Notes under the pieces: generated by a model
The model's input: the letters and a program-made list of their open reading frames with translations, nothing else
What the model was told of the DNA's origin: nothing
Database searches by the model: none
Program-made: the position numbers and the translations under genes
Shown here: positions 1 to 9,900 of the stretch, piece by piece
Numbering within the stretch: the stretch's first letter is position 1
How the letters are laid out: each line of letters begins with the position of its first letter
Source of the DNA: Gammaproteobacteria bacterium
Lineage (GTDB): Bacteria > Pseudomonadota > Gammaproteobacteria > Coxiellales > Coxiellaceae
Length of the DNA: 64,000 nt
Direction: 5' to 3'
Assembly (NCBI GenBank): GCA_030429175.1
Contig: JAUIDD010000011.1
Coordinates: forward strand, 1-64,000

Positions 1-1
1 A

Positions 2-889
2 GATGTTATTGCCTCATTACTGTTTAGCTGGTTCGGTCTTGAGGGCAAACAAATTTATTTAACATTAGATCGTACAAATTGGAAATTAGGTAACTGGAAT
101 ATCAATATCTTAATGCTGGGAGTAGTATATGAAGGTATAGCAATACCATTGTTTTGGTCATTACTGAGTAAGAGAGGTAACTCCAATTATAAAGAGCGTG
201 TGTCAATTATATCGCGCTTCGTCAATCTTTTTGGGAGTGACTGCATTGCAGGTCTGTTAGGTGATCGAAAGTTTGTAGGTAAGCATTGGTTTAAATATTT
301 AGAGCGTCAAAATATACCCTATTATATAAGAATAAAACAGAACATGTTAATTAGTAATTCAAAAGGCGTGATGAAGAATGCTATGTTTTTATTTAGTGGT
401 TTGAAGCGATGTGAAAAACGCGTTTTATCCAAAAAACGTAAAATATCAGGCTTAGAATTATTTATTGCTGGTGTGCGCTGTCCCGATGGTAGTTACCTAA
501 TTGTTGCTACAACAGAGCCACCTGATGACGCTATCGATATCTATGCTAAGAGATGGCAAATCGAAACATTGTTTGGTTGTTTAAAATCACGCGGATTCAA
601 TTTCGAGGATACACATCTAACAGATCCAGAACGTTTGACAAAATTAATCGTTATTATGAGTATTGGGTTTGCTTGGGCGCACAAAATGGGACAATGGCAC
701 AATCACATAAAGCCTATCAAAATTAAAAAACATGGACGTAAAGCTGAAAGTATTTTTCATTATGGGTTACGGGTTCTGAGGCGCATTATTCTTAGCAACC
801 CAGGGGTGCGGCTGTGCAGACAGATATTTAAGTTACTTGAGACCCCGCCTGATCAAATTCATAACATCAAATTGGCGGTAACGCTATGA
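2..889 (+). CDS. IS4-family DDE transposase, 5' end outside the window
   Basis: The reading frame is open from base 2, so the N-terminus lies to the left. The visible part carries the IS4 DDE core. The first Asp is in LTLDRTNW, before the first in-window ATG. The second is in LLGDRKFVG. The C-terminal Y(2)R(3)E(6)K signature is complete: Y, R, E and K are correctly spaced in YAKRWQIETLFGCLK. No internal stop is visible, so the copy may be intact. It inserts DNA by cut-and-paste in this family. The right end of the element probably lies in the next 100-200 bases, but I could not match a terminal inverted repeat because the left end is missing. Confidence 0.93.
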   Translation, partial: DVIASLLFSWFGLEGKQIYLTLDRTNWKLGNWNINILMLGVVYEGIAIPLFWSLLSKRGNSNYKERVSIISRFVNLFGSDCIAGLLGDRKFVGKHWFKYLERQNIPYYIRIKQNMLISNSKGVMKNAMFLFSGLKRCEKRVLSKKRKISGLELFIAGVRCPDGSYLIVATTEPPDDAIDIYAKRWQIETLFGCLKSRGFNFEDTHLTDPERLTKLIVIMSIGFAWAHKMGQWHNHIKPIKIKKHGRKAESIFHYGLRVLRRIILSNPGVRLCRQIFKLLETPPDQIHNIKLAVTL

Positions 890-1083
890 ATTTTTGTACG
901 GTACAGAGTTCATCCACCGCAGCGTAGGCCCCCAAACTAGGCTGCAGCACTGTGGGTGAGACGTAGGCTTTTTACATGTTTCGTCCTAGAGACTGTTGAA
1001 AATTGTCCCTAAATAGAAATGATCCTTTTCTACATTGTGCCGAAGCCGCACCCTAGATACTAAGTATTAACGCACTGAAACTA
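890..1083. other. Intergenic stretch, likely tail of the IS element
   Basis: There is no supported gene here. The stretch follows the transposase stop directly and is less AT-rich in its middle (around 930-1000) than the flanking coding DNA. One segment near 989-1005 reads agactgttgaaaattgtc, which looks like the terminal sequences of several insertion sequences. Without the left end I cannot confirm an inverted repeat or target duplication. Confidence 0.35.
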
Positions 1084-1548
1084 TTAAAATACTTTAGCCG
1101 CAGACTTAATTAGTGGATTAAATTTTTCATTAAGGCTATCAATGTTTTCTTGTGACATAGCGCCAACGCGAAGCATCATCGTGTCAATATCGCTATTTTT
1201 CTGATAGGCATCTATGAGACAATAAATAATACTGAAATTAACTTTACGCGTAGCTTCAATTGCCAATTCGTCTGATATAGCAGCATTTGCCTTAAGCAAA
1301 AAACAAACGAGCAAAGTGTTATCTTGCACGACAGCATGCTCCAATAAACGTTCATTTGAAAGCTCATCTAGATCAAAATCATAATGCAATATATAACCCA
1401 ACGCAATGTAACTAGGTGCATCCATTAAAATATGTTGCAAATCTGTATCATCATTTGAACTAAAATATTTTTCAACTTGCGAAGGTGTAGCTATAGTAGG
1501 GTTCATATTCATCTCATAAAAAAAACGTTCAAATAATTTTTCTAACAT
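1084..1548 (-). CDS. Small hypothetical protein with ankyrin-like helical repeats
   Basis: 154 residues with no recognised family. The middle (about residues 60-130) has two helix-turn-helix units of the type 'L.EHAV.QDN..LV.FLL' and 'AIEATRKVNFSIIYCLIDAY', resembling the units of the 1678-residue protein at 21335-26371. An AGAGG ribosome site lies about 9 bases upstream of the start. It lies just downstream of tsaD in the same direction (52-base gap), but nothing links it functionally. It could be a free-standing small effector-like protein or the remnant of a longer solenoid protein truncated by the nearby IS element. Function unknown. Confidence 0.6.
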   Translation of the reverse strand: MLEKLFERFFYEMNMNPTIATPSQVEKYFSSNDDTDLQHILMDAPSYIALGYILHYDFDLDELSNERLLEHAVVQDNTLLVCFLLKANAAISDELAIEATRKVNFSIIYCLIDAYQKNSDIDTMMLRVGAMSQENIDSLNEKFNPLIKSAAKVF

Positions 1549-1600
1549 TATGCAATACCTCTATTGTAAATTTTAATGTGAGTATAGAGCACTATGAATG

Positions 1601-2593
1601 TTATGTCATCTCAAGACGGGGCTTAACTAGAATTTGTAGGTCATCTTGTCTACCTGCATTAAGATACAACAAACCGGTATAAGCAATCATTGCGCCATTG
1701 TCGGTACAGTACTGTGGTTGTGGATAGAAAACCTCAGCGTTCTTAAGTTTTACTGTCAGCGTTGTACGTAGTTTGTGGTTGGCACTGACACCACCGACCA
1801 TTACCAAACGATTTAATCCTGTTTGCTCTAATGCGCGGCGGCACTTAATATAAAGTGTATCAACTGCAGCATCTTCAAATGCACGCGCAATATCAGCTTT
1901 GATATTTTTGTCAGCTTGGTGTTTTTGGTAAGTGTTAACTGCAAATGTTTTTAACCCACTAAAACTAAAATCTAACCCAGGCTGCTGGGTCATCGGTCGT
2001 GGAAATGTAAATTTATCTGGATTACCTTGCTCTGCAAGCTTGGCAATTTCAGGGCCACCGGGATATGGCAAGCCTAATAGCTTAGCTGTTTTATCAAACG
2101 CTTCTCCAGCCGCATCATCGACACTTTCCCCCAACAATACATACTGACCAAAGCCTCGCACTTCATATAATTGTGTGTGCCCACCAGATACTAACAGCGC
2201 AACAAAAGGATATTGTGGTTTAGGGTCAGACAACATCACCGCCATCAAATGCCCCTCCATATGGTGCACACCGATGGCAGGAATATCCAAACCAAACGCC
2301 AGACTCTTTGCCACGGACGCACCCACCATGAGTGAGCCAATCAAACCTGGGCCTTTGGTATAGGCGATTGCATTAAGTTGCGATAATGTGACATCAGCAT
2401 CTGCCAATAATGTTTTTATCAGGGGAATGAGCTTGCGAATGTGATCGCGCGAAGATAATTCCGGCACCACGCCACCATATTGTTGATGCAATGGAATTTG
2501 GGTATAAATTTCTTGAGCAATCAACCCCTGCAACGCATCGTACAGTGCAATACCCGTTTCATCGCAGGAGGTTTCTATGCCAAGGATTAACAT
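1601..2593 (-). CDS. tsaD: tRNA N6-threonylcarbamoyladenosine transferase TsaD
   Basis: TsaD moves the threonylcarbamoyl group from TC-AMP onto A37 of ANN-decoding tRNAs, working with TsaB and TsaE in the cytoplasm. The N-terminus has the ASKHA start [11 protein letters not shown]. The metal-binding histidines are in HHMEGH (near residue 110), followed by [10 protein letters not shown], and VGGVSAN comes near residue 270. The 330-residue length is normal. The start codon overlaps the mdh stop (TAATG), so translation is probably coupled. It is the last gene of the ldt-nudE-cysQ-mdh-tsaD operon. The usual rpsU neighbour of tsaD is absent here. Confidence 0.97.
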   Translation of the reverse strand: MLILGIETSCDETGIALYDALQGLIAQEIYTQIPLHQQYGGVVPELSSRDHIRKLIPLIKTLLADADVTLSQLNAIAYTKGPGLIGSLMVGASVAKSLAFGLDIPAIGVHHMEGHLMAVMLSDPKPQYPFVALLVSGGHTQLYEVRGFGQYVLLGESVDDAAGEAFDKTAKLLGLPYPGGPEIAKLAEQGNPDKFTFPRPMTQQPGLDFSFSGLKTFAVNTYQKHQADKNIKADIARAFEDAAVDTLYIKCRRALEQTGLNRLVMVGGVSANHKLRTTLTVKLKNAEVFYPQPQYCTDNGAMIAYTGLLYLNAGRQDDLQILVKPRLEMT

Positions 2594-3585
2594 TACCCGA
2601 CTAAGGCAAGGCCTTTGACAGTATCACGTTCTTGACGTAATTCATCTAAAGTCACTTGAAGTTTTTCTTGGCCAAATGCATTGTGTTCAACACCCTGAAC
2701 AATAACCACTTTGCCATTCTCAGTACGGCAAGGGAATGAATAAATCAAACCATCATCGACACCATAAGAGCCATCTGAGACACGGCACATAGAGTAAGCA
2801 TGACCAGCGGTAGTATCGAATGCTAAGCATTTAAGGCTATCGATAATACCATTAGCAGCACTTGCAGCAGATGAAGCACCACGCGCCTCGATAATCGCTG
2901 CACCACGTTTTTGTACCGTTTCGATAAATTCGTGACTTAACCAATTTTCATCTTGGATCACGTCAACTGCATAACGATCGCCAATTTTAGCATGATAAAA
3001 ATCAGGATATTGTGTCGCCGAATGGTTACCCCAGATAATCATATTATGCACTTCTTTCACTGCTGCACCTGCTTTTAAGGCAAGTTGTGCAAGGCCACGA
3101 TTCTGGTCGAGCATAGTCATCGCAAAAAATTGTTCCCGTGGAATATCCGGTGCACTATTCATCGCAATTAAGCAGTTAGTATTACAAGGGTTACCTACCA
3201 CCAATACTTTAACGCTCCGTTTGGCATGATCGTTGATCGCACGACCCTGTGTAGTAAAGATGCCGCCATTAATTTCTAAAAGATCTGCACGCTCCATGCC
3301 TTTTTTACGTGGCACAGAACCCACTAAAACAGCATAGTCGACATCTTTCATGCCGATATTCACATCAGTAGATACTGTAACACCACGTAATAATGGAAAC
3401 GCACAGTCTTCTAATTCCATGACCACACCACGCACAGCTGATAAAGCTGGCTCGATTTCGATAAGTGATAGCTCTACTTCAGTTTCAGTGCCAAATACCG
3501 CACCCGAGGCAAGACGATATAGCAAGGCATAACCAATTTGTCCTGCTGCCCCAGTTACCGCTACTTTTACACGCTTTGTTGTCAT
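2593..3585 (-). CDS. mdh: Malate dehydrogenase (NAD-dependent)
   Basis: It interconverts malate and oxaloacetate in the TCA cycle. The N-terminal Rossmann motif is [13 protein letters not shown]. The active-site region includes the substrate-binding [13 protein letters not shown] loop, the LDQNRG segment and the catalytic His in [12 protein letters not shown]. The 330-residue length and these motifs fit the cytosolic-type MDH group rather than the E. coli type. Its start overlaps the cysQ stop by four bases (ATGA) and its stop overlaps the tsaD start, so the whole block is translationally coupled. Confidence 0.96.
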   Translation of the reverse strand: MTTKRVKVAVTGAAGQIGYALLYRLASGAVFGTETEVELSLIEIEPALSAVRGVVMELEDCAFPLLRGVTVSTDVNIGMKDVDYAVLVGSVPRKKGMERADLLEINGGIFTTQGRAINDHAKRSVKVLVVGNPCNTNCLIAMNSAPDIPREQFFAMTMLDQNRGLAQLALKAGAAVKEVHNMIIWGNHSATQYPDFYHAKIGDRYAVDVIQDENWLSHEFIETVQKRGAAIIEARGASSAASAANGIIDSLKCLAFDTTAGHAYSMCRVSDGSYGVDDGLIYSFPCRTENGKVVIVQGVEHNAFGQEKLQVTLDELRQERDTVKGLALVG

Positions 3586-4409
3586 CGATCACTCCTCGCT
3601 TGTTTGATTAAATCAATAAAAAAAGTCTGTTGTTGTGGATCACCCACGACCATAAAACCTGGATTAATCAGTGTATGGCGCGCGTTGTAAGTTAGTGGTT
3701 GGCCATCTAAATTGATCACTACACCACCAGCCTCCTCAACGATACATTGTCCTGCTGCCGTATCCCACTCACTGGTTGGTCCCAGTCTTGGATAAATATC
3801 AGCAACACCTGCCGCAACGAAGGCTATTTTAACCGAACTATTCATTCTAACCAACTGATGATTGGTTAAATCGCTTAATAGTTTTTCAAGCCATTTTGAA
3901 CCATGATACTGGCTAACAGCAATATGAATTGTACGTTTTCGATCAAATGAGCAACTTTTTATTTGCTTTACTTGATCATTTTCACAAAAAAATGCCCCCT
4001 CACCTTTTGCTGCATAGTACAGTTGCTTATTGAGTTGCGGCCCATAAATAACCCCCAGCACGGGTTGATGGTTTTCAATTAAGGCGATGTTTACCGTGTA
4101 TTGACCACTGCCATCGATAAATCCACGCGTACCATCAAGTGGATCAACTAACCAACAACATGGCCATGACAAGCGTGCTTCAACTGCAACCACTGCATCT
4201 TCTTCAGAAATTACGGGAATATTCGGTGTAAGTTTTTGCAGCTCAGCGCAAATTAAATCACTCGCAGCAATATCAGCTTGCGTCACTGGAGAGTGATCTT
4301 CCTTTTTTTGCACATCAAGTGGCATAGTTTGCGCAATATGCTCAATAACACTGCCGGCACGTTTAGCAATATCGATAACATCTGGTAATAATTTACTGAG
4401 TGCTTGCAT
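3582..4409 (-). CDS. cysQ: 3'(2'),5'-bisphosphate nucleotidase CysQ
   Basis: This is an inositol-monophosphatase-fold phosphatase that removes the 3' phosphate from PAP/PAPS, clearing a by-product of sulfate assimilation and of phosphopantetheine transfer. Metal-site motifs are visible: the Glu pair in SEED (near residue 71), [10 protein letters not shown] (near residue 92) and [15 protein letters not shown] (near residue 215). The 275-residue length is usual. Its 5' end overlaps nudE by 17 bases. Placing nudE directly before cysQ is common in gammaproteobacteria, which supports both calls. Confidence 0.93.
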   Translation of the reverse strand: MQALSKLLPDVIDIAKRAGSVIEHIAQTMPLDVQKKEDHSPVTQADIAASDLICAELQKLTPNIPVISEEDAVVAVEARLSWPCCWLVDPLDGTRGFIDGSGQYTVNIALIENHQPVLGVIYGPQLNKQLYYAAKGEGAFFCENDQVKQIKSCSFDRKRTIHIAVSQYHGSKWLEKLLSDLTNHQLVRMNSSVKIAFVAAGVADIYPRLGPTSEWDTAAGQCIVEEAGGVVINLDGQPLTYNARHTLINPGFMVVGDPQQQTFFIDLIKQARSDR

Positions 4410-4953
4410 GTAGCTCCTTCAAATAACGTTGACACAAAAACAACGCAGCAATACTACGCGCTTCATTAAAGTCTGGTTGATCTAATAACGCATCAATTTT
4501 AGCAAGTGGCCACTCAACTACTTCAATCGATTCAGGTTCATCTCCTGCCATACGCTGCGAATAAAGATCTCGTGCGACTACAATTTGCATCATCGCCGAT
4601 AAATATCCCGGCGATAAACTAAGCGAACGTAAATGATGACACTGTTTAGCGCCATAACCCACTTCCTCCATTAGCTCACGATTTGCTGTCACCAAAAGAT
4701 CTTCATCTTTTTCGATTGCCCCTTTTGGAAAACCTAACACATAATCGCCGACGCCATTTCCATATTCACGGATGAGTAATAACGTATCATCATTTAATAT
4801 CGGCACGACCATCACTGCACCACTGCCACGAGAATTAACACGCTCATAATGACGCTCATTACCATTACTAAAACGTAAATGTACTTCATCGATAGTAAAT
4901 AAACGTGACTCAGCAATTCTTTTGCTGCCTAAAATATTGGGTAACTTTTTCAT
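4393..4953 (-). CDS. nudE: ADP-compounds hydrolase NudE (Nudix family)
   Basis: It hydrolyses ADP-ribose and related adenosine dinucleotides. The Nudix box is complete: GAIEKDEDLLVTANRE followed by LMEEVGYG gives Gx5Ex7REUxEExGU, around residues 98-121. The 186-residue length matches NudE. Its start shares ATGA with the stop of the upstream L,D-transpeptidase and its 3' end runs 17 bases into cysQ. The neighbouring cysQ makes NudE more likely than other ADP-sugar Nudix enzymes. Confidence 0.93.
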   Translation of the reverse strand: MKKLPNILGSKRIAESRLFTIDEVHLRFSNGNERHYERVNSRGSGAVMVVPILNDDTLLLIREYGNGVGDYVLGFPKGAIEKDEDLLVTANRELMEEVGYGAKQCHHLRSLSLSPGYLSAMMQIVVARDLYSQRMAGDEPESIEVVEWPLAKIDALLDQPDFNEARSIAALFLCQRYLKELHASTQ

Positions 4954-5708
4954 GATTGGTGTACGATCACCTCTGTACCAATTTTAACGAACGACTGATT
5001 AAGCCATTTTGCATCTGCATCAAATAACCGAATACAGCCACGACTACGATTGATAAAGCCTGATAATGTCGATGTGTGAATCGCAAAGCCTTTGTGATAA
5101 TACATGCAGTATGGCATTGGTGCACCACCATTATCTTCAATAGGGTAAGTCCCTGAACGACAGCTCTCACCGCGCATACGATATACATGAAATTTGCCAA
5201 TTGCTGATGCACATCCGGCTTTGGTATCTTCACACCAAGGTTTACCACCACTAGCAGGACCCCATTTTATTAAATTGCCATTTTCATCATAAGCTGCAAA
5301 CGCAAATACATCGAGGTCTATATACAGTAAACGTTTACCTTCAGTGTCTTTATGCTGAGGTAATGGTGACCAACGTTGATAATTAAAATGCGCCATATCA
5401 CGTGGCTCAATTAGCATCTGTCGATAACGTAAGGGTACGTTAGTACGGTTTAAGCGTTGAATTAAATCACGCATTTTCGCATTCGGAAATAAATCAGCCC
5501 AGGTGTCACCGCGTCTCACCTTGCGACAACTAAACTCTGGAGATTTACATAAGTACATAAAATACTCGGCATCCGGCACAAATTCCTGCCCGCCGATCAT
5601 ATATTCATTAATGTTATCGTGCCAAGGCGGCCGCTCAGTATCATCCATTTGAGCCAAACTACTAATGCTGAAGAAAAAGAGTGAAATTAATACGAAAAGC
5701 CGTATCAT
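4950..5708 (-). CDS. Exported L,D-transpeptidase with LysM-like and YkuD domains
   Basis: It is a periplasmic enzyme expected to cross-link or attach peptidoglycan through meso-DAP. I chose the ATG at 5708 because it opens a good signal peptide (MIRLFVLISLFFFSISSLAQ). A longer start at 5780 adds an unlikely hydrophilic leader and overlaps hemW. After the signal comes a degenerate LysM-like unit (RRGDTWADLFP to LIEPRD). The YkuD catalytic domain follows, with the conserved His in FAIHTSTLSG and the active-site SRGCIRLF near the C-terminus. It heads the operon with nudE, cysQ, mdh and tsaD. Only about 27 bases separate its start from that of divergent hemW. Confidence 0.9.
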   Translation of the reverse strand: MIRLFVLISLFFFSISSLAQMDDTERPPWHDNINEYMIGGQEFVPDAEYFMYLCKSPEFSCRKVRRGDTWADLFPNAKMRDLIQRLNRTNVPLRYRQMLIEPRDMAHFNYQRWSPLPQHKDTEGKRLLYIDLDVFAFAAYDENGNLIKWGPASGGKPWCEDTKAGCASAIGKFHVYRMRGESCRSGTYPIEDNGGAPMPYCMYYHKGFAIHTSTLSGFINRSRGCIRLFDADAKWLNQSFVKIGTEVIVHQS

Positions 5709-5735
5709 GATGCCGTTGCGAATGAGTAGTTGAGT

Positions 5736-6890
5736 ATGATGATAATGCACAGTAGTATTCCCATTAGTTTGTATATTCATGTCCCGTGGTGCATAAAAAA
5801 ATGCCCCTATTGTGATTTTAATTCACATGTTGCACGTACTGAAATACCAGAACATGCATATTTACAGGCGCTTATCACTGATTTTGAACAACAGCTATCA
5901 TATCTAGAAAAGCGCAAAATTGAAACCATTTTTATCGGTGGCGGTACACCAAGTCTGATGTCTGCTGATTTTTACGCCGCGCTTTTCAAGGCAATTAGTC
6001 CTTATTTAAACCCAAATCCAGAAATCACGCTTGAGGCTAACCCAGGCACTATCGATGTCTACAGTGATAGTAAGCAGACCAATAAGCTCGCACAATACCG
6101 TGAAATTGGTATCAACAGGCTGTCATTTGGTATTCAGTCACTACAAAATGATAAGCTTAAATACCTCGGTAGGATGCATGGTAAAGATGAAGCCCTGATG
6201 GCCATCGATCTGGCATGTGAGGCGGGCTTCGATAATTTTAATTGTGATTTGATGTTTGGGCTGCCAAAACAAACGCAAGCCGATGCTCTATCTGACCTGC
6301 AACAAATCATTAACAAAAATCCGACGCATATTTCTTGGTATCAATTAACGATTGAGCCTGATACCCATTTTTATCGTCGCCCGCCTATTTTGCCGGATAG
6401 TGATCTGATTTTTGAAATGCAACAGGCTGGGATAAAATTACTTTCAAAACATGGCTATCAGCAATATGAAATTTCTGCTTACACACGCAATAAACACTAC
6501 TGTCAGCACAATTTAAATTACTGGCAATTTGGCGACTACCTCGGCATCGGCGCTGGTGCACATGGGAAGTTTACACGTAACAATATCGTCACACGTACAA
6601 CTACAGCCAAACACCCGCGCTTATATTTAGAAGCAAACTTCAAACACCAAAGCAACACTATCGAAATCAAAGATCTCATTTTTGACTTTATGTTAAATGC
6701 ATTACGCTTAAATAAACCGGTTACCTATCAACTAGTTGAACAACGTACTGGTATGAATCGCAATCAGATAATACCTATTCTAAACACTTTAGCTGAAAAA
6801 GACTTAGTTGAAATAAACGCAAAACAATTTAGTTTAACCGTACATGGCAGGCTTTTTACAAATGATGTACTGGAATCATTCTTATTGTGA
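5736..6890 (+). CDS. hemW: Heme chaperone HemW (radical SAM, CPO-III-like)
   Basis: It is a radical SAM protein that binds heme and an Fe-S cluster and is thought to deliver heme to respiratory enzymes. The N-terminus shows SLYIHVPWCIKKCPYCDFNSH, with the CxxxCxxC cluster site and the extra following Cys-Asp-Phe typical of HemW rather than true HemN. GGGTPS, the SFGIQS segment and GIGAGAH also fit. A TTG lies at 5730, and ATGs lie at 5736, 5739 and 5745. None has a strong ribosome site, so the exact start is uncertain. It is divergent from the L,D-transpeptidase operon with almost no intergenic DNA. Confidence 0.93.
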   Translation: MMIMHSSIPISLYIHVPWCIKKCPYCDFNSHVARTEIPEHAYLQALITDFEQQLSYLEKRKIETIFIGGGTPSLMSADFYAALFKAISPYLNPNPEITLEANPGTIDVYSDSKQTNKLAQYREIGINRLSFGIQSLQNDKLKYLGRMHGKDEALMAIDLACEAGFDNFNCDLMFGLPKQTQADALSDLQQIINKNPTHISWYQLTIEPDTHFYRRPPILPDSDLIFEMQQAGIKLLSKHGYQQYEISAYTRNKHYCQHNLNYWQFGDYLGIGAGAHGKFTRNNIVTRTTTAKHPRLYLEANFKHQSNTIEIKDLIFDFMLNALRLNKPVTYQLVEQRTGMNRNQIIPILNTLAEKDLVEINAKQFSLTVHGRLFTNDVLESFLL

Positions 6891-6966
6891 CTATAATAAA
6901 ATACTTATCTGCAGCAGGAACCCAGCTTGCCTTCACAAATCAGGCTAATACACTATCCTTATCGCC

Positions 6967-9900
6967 TTAGACAACTGAAATGTATGAGCTTTTTCTCCCA
7001 TTTGCTTCTGGAGATCGTACGTAATGACTATTATCACCAAACAAACCTTGAGTATGTATTACTGATGCTGTTTGCTGTTTTACGAAACCAGTAGCGTAAC
7101 CATTCTCATCAAAGGTAACCACACCTGCAGGTACTATTTCTGCGTCAGTCACATCAGCAGCTGTAACTTGAACACGTTGCGCCAACATACGTTTAATTCG
7201 CTGCTCAAAAACTTCATCAGCAATACGCAGCTCATGATCAGACTCAGTAATAATAAGACTCGGATCTCTTCTAACAATTAGTGCATTCAACTCAATGATC
7301 GATTCAAGAGATGTGCGATTAGCATCAAATATAGCTTTCAATTCACGTGTTAACGACACAAGTTCATATGCTGACATATTCAACCATGATGCATACACAT
7401 CCAGATCAACACTATAATCCTCACAGAAAGCGATTGGATCTATCATCACCAGACTACGCCAAGTTGTAAAAATCTCAGCAGAAGACCAGGCTGGATTGAT
7501 TTGCGCAGGAAAAATGACGTGCCCATCATCACCACCAATGATCAATTCATACATCCAGTTAACCTCGACACTAGTTGTATGTTTTAAATATTCGATAAAA
7601 TCATTTTCAACTCCAGAAAGCATCCTAGACAACAATGGCAAAATACCCGTGTAATACTCATGTCGGTGATGCCATTGACGTGGACTTAACAAGTTATGCA
7701 GTGGACGTATGCGTGCACGATAAGAGTAGCCAAGAGAACCAGGTGCTGATACATCTACATCATTGGGTACGAGTTGTGCAAATTCACTTTGATCAACTTC
7801 AAGATGATAACTATTATTCATTATTAAATGTAAACTGTGATGAGAAGTACGCTTTGACAGATGGGCTGATACGGGCTCACTATAATAGCGCTTTAACCTT
7901 TCAGAAATCGGCAGTGCTGTTGCCAAGTCAGCACTCGGCATTACCTTTATAAGGTTATTATAGTCTGGTATAGCTGTGGCGAGCAGATCTAACTTTGTTT
8001 GTTGCTCATCAGATAATTTTACGTTACCTCTCGCACAAAGAGTTAACATATATTCTGCACATCTCATCCCGGCTTTAAGCTTAGTTTCAACTTTATGCGC
8101 GCCACCCGGCAGTACCAAGCCATCAAAACGACCATCCTCAGTGAACTGTTCCAATACCAATACTTTCAAATCGGCAGGCAACCGATTAATAACATCATTT
8201 TCAATAGTAACTTCTGGCAAACCACCTTGATCACAACGTATCGCTGTTAAATACGTTTGACGTGTTGTAATTATAATCGTACTTACAGAAAACACCTCTA
8301 CATTCTTGGCATTAACAACACAACCATGCGTATTTTTTTGTAAAACATGCTGATTTATGACTGCTCTACGTTTTTTTTGATCTGATACGCAAGCAGAAAG
8401 TGCTGCAAATAGTGAAGCAAGATCATCAATTTGAGCAGTTTTCACATCAAAACCAAGATCAAATTGTTGCGCATCAGACCTGAATTGCAGTACCCAACAT
8501 AATCGCTGTGTATCCCGCATCTTTGCAGGCACAATATGCTGTGCCAGTGCCATACCACCATGAGTGACAATAATAGCGGCGAGCATCGGTCTAATAACAA
8601 TATCGTCCCTACCTAATACATGCTTCCTAAGCACAATGATTGAACTGACGCCCATACCCACACTGGTTTTTTTAGCAAAGTGAATGCGTACTTTTTCTGT
8701 AATGGGAGCAGAAAGAATAGTATTTGTAGGTAGTTTTGAAATAAATAGGTGGTGTCCTAACTCAATAAGATGCTTATTTTGCGCACTTAATGGATCATCA
8801 ACATGTCGTACCACAACCTCACAAGCAGGCGTCATGACACAGTGACGCGTTGCCTGCACTAATTGATCGGATACAAATGACGGCGAAATTAACCGATTCA
8901 ATAAATCATTCATACTATCGTGAGCCGCCATACTAAGAACAAGCACTCCTGGCTGCATTTGAATAAAGTCTCTCAGCACATCAAAACGTGCTTGTACAAT
9001 ATATTTTTTATTATTAGTGCGTAAATATTGACTTTTAGCTTTAGCACTTAAAACCATAGCCGTACTACGATTACAGATCAACACATGCATGTTTTTGCGG
9101 ATATATGATGCCATTAATACGGGATCCTGCATAACATAACCTGTGATTGGATCACGTATCAAACAATCACGATTTTGCTCTGATTGATCTGCCACATATG
9201 CTTCAAGTGCATGCCAGCGAAAATGTTTTTTTCTAGTGAATGAAACACGTGTGTATGGAGATTCCTGTAATTTATCTAAAGTCCGCTTTGCGTAAACATT
9301 TACTGAGATATGCTTACCTCTAACATCAAAGGGAATAAGGATTTGATCATTCTCTGTATAAACATCCATATCAATCGGGTCTTCTAAGAGTGCCGGTGCG
9401 CGAGTCATAACGCTTAATCTAGGTATTTCAGTGATAACACTTTTGACTGTTGCAACACCATGAATCATATTAAGAACACGTTTATCTGTTGTTATGCAAC
9501 TTTTGTATTCTTCAATCAACACAATCAAATTGGATTTGTATTTTTCACATTCAGCTTGAATCAGTTTATTAAATGTATATAACTCATCAAGCACCATCCC
9601 CAGGCTGTCTGCATATTCAACTTGATTAACCCCGGGATACAATTCAAAAAAATTAAAAAAATCAATATTAATAAGACTGGACCATTCACTAAATATTTTT
9701 TCAGCTGACCACTCTAACTGTATTTGCACCGGAAAGCGACTAGCGAGTATATCGGCAAGCATTGCTTGCATAACACGGTTGCAAGCTTGTAGCGCATATT
9801 GTTTAAACAATGCTTTATCATAACCAAGCTCTTTATAGAAAAATATCAACATCACATAAAATTCATGTAAATCAACATAATCTTGAGGATAGAGCACATC

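Noticed and set aside
7635-8230. Plus-strand frames of 84-105 codons inside the 1362-residue gene
   Set aside because: They run opposite to a long, well-composed frame with a strong ribosome site and show no sensible motif; they are shadows.
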